Origin: Actinostola sp. cb2023
Taxonomy: Eukaryota > Cnidaria > Anthozoa > Actiniaria > Actinostolidae
Length of the DNA stretch: 64,000 nucleotides
Assembly: GCA_033675265.1 (NCBI GenBank)
Contig: JAUJYZ010000854.1
Location: forward strand, 1-64,000
Direction of reading: 5' to 3'
In this document: positions 57,283 through 64,000 of the stretch, in pieces
Layout: each line of letters opens with the position of its first letter
Numbering within the stretch: position 1 is the first letter of the stretch
Made by a program: the position numbers and the translations under genes
The notes under the pieces: generated by a model
The model's input: the letters and a program-made list of their open reading frames with translations, nothing else
The model's database searches: none
What the model was told of the DNA's origin: nothing

Positions 57283-60200
57283 ACGCACTGGCAAAGTGAT
57301 ATATATCAATCCGCGCAAAGACAACAATGGATTTCATTATATTGAAGATTGTTTCCCCAATGCAGGTAAATGACAAAAGAGAGACATGGAGTTGTGAATT
57401 AAGTAGCCAGTGTCACTCTGACTACTCCAAATTTAGCACATTTTGTTGTAAATTAAGCATATACCACCAGAAGCAAATTACACACTTTAATGCTCAGCTC
57501 AATGAGACAGCTCTTTCAGGTTCCAGCATTTCCTCATGACAGTGTGTAATTGAATAGAAATTGAGGTTATGAGTCTTGAAACTTGATTAAGGCATCAGGG
57601 TACCCCAAACGACCATCATGCACGCAACACGCTCTAGCGCGTACTCATTACGTTAAAACCTCTATAAAGTATACATTTTCTGAAAGCTGAATAAATGCAG
57701 AATTCAATACAATTAGATTTTAGAACAAAAACAGTATATTTGAAATAGGTAAAAAAGTTCAGATTTTGACATCACTATCATCGCCGAGGTCCCATACAGC
57801 CGCAATTTATCGGAAATTCTCGACTAATACCTTTATAAGCTCATGAGATATAGCTTATAAAAAAGTGTCTCCGTTTATCGATAAATTAACCCGTTGCGTT
57901 TTTATACAGTCCTAAACTTCGAGCTGTGCAAAACTGGAAAACACTTTACAAAACAAGTTATAACTTTCGAAGGAAATTGAATATTAAAATTCGGAGACAC
58001 ATTTTTGAAGAATATTTATTTGACAAAGTATCTACCACATTTCAGCTAAATCGGATAAAATCCCTTTGACCCGGAACTCAAAATGTGCGCTTGATTCATG
58101 GCTATTTTGTTTCCGAAATAAAGGCAAAAGAGTTTTAAAGTCAAGTGGCGCCTTTGTTTACACAAGCGTCCATAATCCACCACAAATATGTGATCCAATA
58201 CCTGATGACATATGAGTGGCATTCAAAAGAAGATCGCCTTACAGTACGTAACACAACGTGGCAGGAAAACAAAGTTACTGCTGGCGGAAAATACGAGCAT
58301 TTTGACCATGAGTTGTTTGGCATTGTTATTCAAGGATGTTTTGAGTGAGCAGTTACGATTTTTGGATACTTTCTTCGCATCTGAATCTTTGTGGAAATTC
58401 TGTTGCGTGAGTACTGTTGACAGCTTGCTGGTCAACATCTTTTTACATCAAATGAAACCAAAATCCGTTTTTTGATTCTAACTTTTTAGGAAAAATATAT
58501 TTTTAGATTCTGTTTTTTGGAGATGATAAATAATATTCAATTAGATTTGATTCTCAAAAAAAATCAAAACCGGTGGTTTGAAATTTTTTTTGGGGTACCC
58601 TGATACCTTAATAAATTTCACTCTACATACATGTACGCTAAGGATCATGGTTGTGGGAGGTTGACAGCAACAAATCAAAGAAAATTGCAATTAAATGCAT
58701 GTTGTAGAACATAGAAAAGCAGTATCAGCCATCAAATACGCCCGGCGTATGCAATCGATAAAATCGATGATCGGAAATGCAATCGATAAATCGATATCAA
58801 TCGATAAAATTAGTTAATTGATATCGATTGGTATCGGTCAATCGATAGTCAATCGATAGGTCACAAATTTTGTCCTCATCGATTGATATCGATTGTCAGC
58901 TACGGTGTTTGGTTTTTACCGCGAATAAAGTGAATTGATCGATATTTCAATTGATGAAAGGTCACAAATTTTCGGTTCATCGATTACCTATCGATTATCA
59001 ATATCAATAAATAAATTGATATCGATTGTTATCGATTAATATCGATTTTAATCGATCATCGATTTTATCGATTGCATACGCCGGGAATACGGCAAATACT
59101 GTAACCATTTACATCTGATATTTGAAAACCAGACAATAATATTAGGAATTAAACTGATCTCAGCAGAGCAGATTTTGTTCAAATTTCTCTTGTTTTTGGC
59201 AATTCTTTCCCCATCGTAAACAAGCTGTGACATCATAATGATATAGCTTGGGCAATTAATTATTATTGCTATGACCAAATACACAACGCCATATACCGTA
59301 ATATCTGTATGAGTAGGCAGCAACCAGCTTTTACATGTATGGCAAGCTGCTGCCCAAAATGTGGAACATAATAATAATAATAATAATTTATTTATTCACG
59401 TAGAACGCAAAAGAGCTTACAATAAAACTCGTAAGAACGTGCACGTGCTAAAAAATCTAAAATCTTATATTATTTAAAGAATAACCTTGAATAATAGTAA
59501 CAGATGACGTTTTTGTAATGATTCCTTCAGTTGAAGATGAAGAAAATGTGTCACCACAGGGACATGTCACCCCTGTAAAAGAACAAGAAAAACACAAACG
59601 TGTAGTTGATGTGGCAGGACCCTGTGAATACATTGGAAGGTATGACGTGTACAGTAAAATCCAGCATGCGTAGGGGCCTACATTTATTTGTAGGACAGTG
59701 TTTGTATATAATGTGCCATGTTTGTATATTACATATGTATATGCTATATAAATGCCATATCATCATCAACTTACATGTACTTGTACTGACTTTACATGTA
59801 CATGTATGCATGTTCGGCAATTACAGTACAATGTATGTAGATGTGCATACAGTATTTGCATGACATTGGCCAAATGTGCTCTGCCGTACATGTATACTGT
59901 TCCAGCCTATCATTATTTATAAGTCACAGTCCTATACATGTATTTTCTGTGTTTAATTCTATTGACGAACTGGTAATGTGATTATAATCAATCGTAGAAA
60001 GGGCAAATATGGTTTTGATCTCATTGAAGATTACTTCCCAGAAACAAGTGAGTATTCAATATTGTACATGGTGTACAAATGTAGATGATACATATTGATG
60101 ATGATAATCAGTAGTTATTGTATCTAGTGGGCCAAATTGGAAACCAGTATTGTTGTATTGCTGTATTTGTAAACCCACTCAAATTAAAGATTATTATTAT

Positions 60201-60558
60201 TATTTATGAAAATACAGTGATGATGATGGCAATGATGTATCAGTGTTGTAGGGTGGGGGCAGGCAAGTTACTGACATACATGTATCTTGTTTCATTAACT
60301 TCAACAATAAATTATTATGTCTAACACTTGTTTGATTGTCTCTCTAGAAAATGAAAGTTTGCTCTCCAGTATTGGTAAGCTAGTAACTAGTGACATTGAA
60401 TTGTATTAAAAAGAGATACTTTATATATATTTATACTGATGTTTTAAGCCATTCAAGGAATGAGTAGAAGAAGAGTTGCTGGTCAACAGGCCCACTCATT
60501 GTATCCCATAAATCGCAAAGATTTCTGGGTATGCCAGGGGACACCAACAAAGCAATAA
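57283..60558 (+). CDS. 3' part of a spliced gene, five exons in phase, family unknown
   Basis: Exons: 57,283-57,365; 59,531-59,639; 59,998-60,047; 60,348-60,374; 60,449-60,558 (stop TAA at 60,556). All introns are GT-AG (for example CCTTCAG/GGAAG|GTATGA and ACAA|GTGAGT). Phases agree at every junction: 1, 2, 1 and 1 for the four introns. The product reads TGKVIYINPRKDNNGFHYIE, a linker VEDEENVSPQGHVTPVKEQE, GPCEYIGR, KGKYGFDLIEDYFPET, a 9-residue micro-exon, and a basic tail AIQGMSRRRVAGQQ ending GTPTKQ. GFHYIEDCFP and GFDLIEDYFP come from exons with the same entry and exit phases, so the gene contains a repeated module. The motif Gly-Lys-x-(x)-Tyr-Gly-Phe faintly recalls cold-shock/OB-fold strands, but I do not claim that family. 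No signal peptide or membrane segment is seen in this part. The 5' exons are outside or hidden in repeats. Confidence 0.65.
58741..59085. mobile_element. ATCGAT-rich MITE, copy 3 (6-bp duplication AATACG)
   Basis: CCCGGCGTATGCAATCGATA ends are inverted, with AATACG repeated on both sides. It is shorter than the copies at 36.8 and 37.3 kb (345 against 372 bp). It lies in an intron of the 57.3-60.6-kb gene. Confidence 0.92.
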
Positions 60559-60654
60559 AACATAGGTCTTCGCTCACGCATATCACTGTATGTCATCATA
60601 TTAAGTCAAATGATTATGAGTTCTGCATGAACTAAAGAGGGAAATTGTTCATAC

Positions 60655-60750
60655 CATTCAAGTGTACTGTGAATACTGTGAATACTGTGAATACTGTGAA
60701 TACTGTGCAGCCATACTATGAATACTGTACATAGTATGGCTGCATTTTTA
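60655..60750. repeat. 11-bp tandem repeat plus hairpin
   Basis: GAATACTGTGAATACTGTGA repeats are followed by CAGCCATACTATG, which pairs with CATAGTATGGCTG. Confidence 0.85.
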
Positions 60751-60984
60751 TAGCTTTAAAAATGTACATTGCTAAAGTATATAACCGGTAGAAGTGTATT
60801 ACATGTATAAGCCTACATAAATAGTTGTAGTTATCATTGATCTCAGGCCGAAGTAAAGTTTCTTCCTCTATTGTTTTCTTATTCAGTTTTCAGTGTTCCC
60901 TGGGCTAGAATTTCGATTTCATGAATTTTGTTTTATTTTTACCTTTCTTCGTTCTAATTCACGCAGTGTATCATATGGTTTACG

Positions 60985-61055
60985 GTTAATAATAATTTAA
61001 TATTTATATTGCGCGTGTTACATAGGAAGATGCTCACACGCGCATTACAAGGTAT
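60985..61055. repeat. (AAT)n-linked repeat, diverged
   Basis: AATAATAATTTAATATTTAT, then GCGCGTGTTACA and CACGCGCATTACAAG, resembling the TATATAGCGC/GCGCTTTACA layout. Confidence 0.4.
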
Positions 61056-61199
61056 TGCACTAATTACAATAACGGCGCCGGCTTGGTTAAATTGTTGGTG
61101 CTTAACTTGTATTTAAGCACTACTTAACACAACTACTTAACACATACTTAATTAATGGTTAATGTGTATTTTAGTAAATACCTGACTTGTATTTGGGCA

Positions 61200-61700
61200 T
61201 GAAACTTAAACACTACTTTATTTTATTCAAATCGTCTTTAATGCATACTTTATCCCTACCTTTTTGATACTTAACCTGTAATATAACATTTAGCCCTAAT
61301 ATGTATCTAATAGGTAATTAACCTGTATTTGGTTCCTCTTCAAATATATATACTTAAGCAGTACTTAATTAGTGATGTTACTGTATTTAAACAATACCTA
61401 ATATGTACTTAATATCTCTTCTTAATACAGTCTTAATTTGTACTTAAAGTGTATTTAACCGAAATGAATTAATCTGTACTTTGACATAAACTTAAACACT
61501 ACTTAATATTATTCAAATCGTCTTTAATGCATACTTTATCCCTACCTTTTTTATACTTAACCTGTAATATAACATTTAGCCCTAATATGTATCTAATAGG
61601 CAATTAACCTGTATTTGGTTCCTCTTCAAATATACATACTTAAGCAGTACTTAATTGGTGATGTTACTGTATTTAAACTATACCTAATCCGTGTTATAAC
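61200..61700 (+). repeat. Tandem duplication, period 286 bp, rich in TACTTAA
   Basis: CAAATCGTCTTTAATGCATA at 61,228 recurs at 61,514, with about 200 bp of near-identity after each. TACTTAA and ACTTAA motifs occur throughout 61,100-61,800. Confidence 0.9.
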
Positions 61701-61799
61701 ATTTATACTTTACATGTATCTAACGGGATCTAACGGGTATATAAATAACGTATTTGGGTTCTCTTCTAATATATATACGTAACCAGTACTTAACTGATT

Positions 61800-62320
61800 A
61801 GTGATGTTGATGTATTTATGTAATAAATATAAATGAAATCAATGAATATAGTTTAACCTATTCAAACTTATGTAAAAAGTTATCGATATAAATGTTGACC
61901 AAGACTATATATACTTTGTTCAGATTTTTGGGAAAATTTTCAGGCCCGAAAAGTTGTCTGAATACGGTTCAGTAAATAAGTTTTTAAAATTTAATTGTGT
62001 ACGTGTTTGTATGGTACAAAATTAAAATTAAAATTGTCATGCGGACGTGATTTATCCGGGTTGCAGAGAACCAGAGTCATATCGCACACATTCGGAAAGC
62101 CACACTGATAAATCGTGCTTTGGGCCAGCCGAGAACACGGTAACCAATTAAACAATTAAAGCCTGTGAAAGACGAAATCGCGACACTTACAAGCTCTTAC
62201 AGATCGATTCAGCTTAACTAATATGTTTTTATGATTCTAGTTTTACTTACAATTATATTATTCACGATCACAGTAGTTCAAAAATTGTATCGTTGTGTAT
62301 TTTCACGGCGGGTCTATAAC
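61800..62320. other. Unassigned stretch
   Basis: No coding or repeat structure is recognised. Confidence 0.4.
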
Positions 62321-62324
62321 GCAG

Positions 62325-64000
62325 GTAGCAGGTAACAGGTAACAGGTAGCAGGTAGCAGGTAGCAGGTAACAGGTAGCAGGTAACAGGTAGCAGGTAACA
62401 AGTAACAGGAAACTAGTAACAGGAAACAAGGGAGGGGAGGGGTGGGAGGAAGGGGCTATCGGACACTCGATGTCATCACTGTGACGTCATCGTCAACATC
62501 ACGTTCTGATGACACCATCAACTACAATAAAATGTTTCCTTGAACCGATATTGCATGTATCAATTTGGTCACTGTCAGACGTTTCGCTCTTACTCATATT
62601 ACAGCAGTACGTGGTAATTAATTGGATTAAAAAAGAGGCCGGTTATTCTTTTTCTCTTCCCCTTCGACCCTCCCCCTCCCCTCGTCCCTTCCCCTCCCCC
62701 TCCTAAAAACCGCCATTCTATGCAGGCTATATACATGCTTGTCTGGTTAACTGTAATCAATAACGTATATTCGACACGCGTGTACTAGACGTCGTGATGA
62801 GTGACCACAATCGCGCAATTCTACTTTGGACGTCCAAAGAAATAAAAACAGAGGCATTGTAGGCAAGTCAGTGATGAATTTGGAAAACGATTTACGGCAT
62901 GTAACTTATAGAGAACTTTTCGTATTATTGGAAAACGTCAAGGAGAAAAGTAACTAAAAGCAATATATGGTAGCGAACAAAAAAATGCCTAAAATGATCA
63001 TATATGTGAAAGCGAGTGATAAAATAAGTCCCCTGTCGGGAAACCTACTCAGTTGCAAGCAGGAATGAACAGTCAAATTAATAAATATGCAATATAAATA
63101 GTCTTTTTAGAGGCTGTTCTAAATCCTTCAATCCGAAGTAAGATACACGTAGATATATCTGAAAACGTCAAAGTTTAACTCTTAAGACCTCTTAGTACTG
63201 TAACGTTTTTGATTGACAATTGTTTCGAACAAATTTTTGGACCAAATTTAAGGATCAATGACTTCAGGCTTCAAATAGCATGTACGAAATATATCCAACT
63301 CACCTCATAAAAACTGTGATTCCCTGGTTCCATAGCCAGGGCTAATACCCTGCCGCATGCCGGAGGACTATATTAATTGATGCCAACGAGTTTCTTTCAG
63401 CCAGTACTGAAAGAAACTCGTTGGCATCAATTAATAGTTCACGTTTATGATTGCACCGCAAACTTAGTAGAGAAACTCAGATTCGGACCCCCAGCGTAGT
63501 TTTCCGAAATTCCTTTCTAAAAAATTCGTGTTTCATTTGGTCACACGGACCAAAATCCCGCCAAAACCTATATCTATTTACTATTCTTGCTTTTCAGAAA
63601 CTAATTATTAATAATAATTAATTCATTGAAGACATTACCAAATTTGTTGTGTTGATTTATGTTACTATACCAACAGGATGTACAGTGGAACCCCGTTAGG
63701 GGGGTCTTACCTATTTGACAGACTTCGTTGCTATGGATGTGTATTATCACATTCAATCCCTTTACCAGCAAACCCCATTAACCAAATTGATACAATATCG
63801 GTTCAAGGAAACATTTTATTGTAGTTGATGGTGTCATCAGAACGTGACGTTGACGATGACGTCACAGTGATGACATCGAGTGTCCGATAGCCCCTTCCTC
63901 CCACCCCTCCCCTGTTTCCTGTTACCTGCTACCTGTTACCTGCTACCTGTTACCTGCTACCTGTTACCTGCTACCTGTTACCTGCTACCTGTTACCTGCT
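62325..64000. mobile_element. Inverted-repeat element J with AGGTARC terminal arrays, runs off the window
   Basis: An array of AGGTAAC/AGGTAGC units (62,325-62,400), then GGGGCTATCGGACACTCGAT and TTCCTTGAACCGATATTG, is inverted at 63,776-64,000. The centre has the perfect hairpin of 63,372-63,437. The TIR is at least 240 bp. A pogo-like tip CAGTGGAACCCCGTTA is at 63,684, just inside the right arm. No coding capacity is recognised. Confidence 0.8.
63372..63437. repeat. Perfect 29-bp-stem hairpin
   Basis: ATTAATTGATGCCAACGAGT continues to TTCTTTCAG and is exactly inverted after a 6-nt CCAGTA loop. Confidence 0.95.

Overview
This is eukaryotic DNA, most likely from an anthozoan cnidarian and probably a stony coral. 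It is AT-rich. The few real genes have GT-AG introns and short exons. Most of the 64 kb is nested repeats: foldback elements, MITEs, minisatellites, long G/C homopolymers, and (AAT)n-linked repeats with a TATATAGCGC core. There are no operons, CRISPR arrays or rRNA genes. The taxonomic call rests on overall repeat style, a cnidarian-type GPCR and splice structure, not on a search.

Layout. 1-17,092 is a very large imperfect inverted duplication centred near 9.3 kb. Each arm carries one copy of the same two-exon proline-racemase-family gene, divergently oriented (842-3,859 minus; 12,801-15,776 plus). Each copy has its own small indels. Both keep cysteines at the two catalytic positions. 18.2 kb holds a class A GPCR cut off after TM4. 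19-30 kb is repeats: a G-run MITE, an (AAT)n tract, two 24-bp minisatellite arrays with a shared 3' flank, and a G-tract element. One plausible orphan exon lies at 20.5 kb. 30.9-32.2 kb is a clean foldback element with a 7-bp target duplication. 32.3-45.6 kb is a nest of elements around an almost perfect 3.9-kb palindrome centred at 37.24 kb. It also holds a 9-bp repeat array (40.2-40.9 kb), a hAT-like MITE (42.0-42.5 kb) and two phase-compatible exons (42.7-43.05 kb). 45.6-53.5 kb holds a Crypton-like coding fragment, two more foldback elements with 7-bp target duplications (47.1-49.2 and 52.0-53.5 kb), and a 157-bp AAGATC satellite. 57.3-60.56 kb carries the 3' part of a spliced plus-strand gene: five exons in perfect phase, ending in a stop. 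62.3-64.0 kb is another inverted-repeat element whose ends are arrays of a 7-bp AGGTARC unit.

The most interesting result is a group of long-TIR foldback elements that share CAC(A/G)GG...CC(T/C)GTG ends and exact 7-bp target duplications (GTCAGAC, ATGAAAC, GTAAAAC). Two of them have an empty paralogous site inside this same window. A second group carries expanded poly-G/poly-C at a conserved GGGGTACTCC terminus, with internal CCTTTTAGGG iterons in some members. A third is an ATCGAT-rich MITE with 6-bp duplications, whose identical insertion in both arms of the 3.9-kb palindrome dates the palindrome after the insertion. The genes form no shared pathway; they are islands in transposon-derived DNA.
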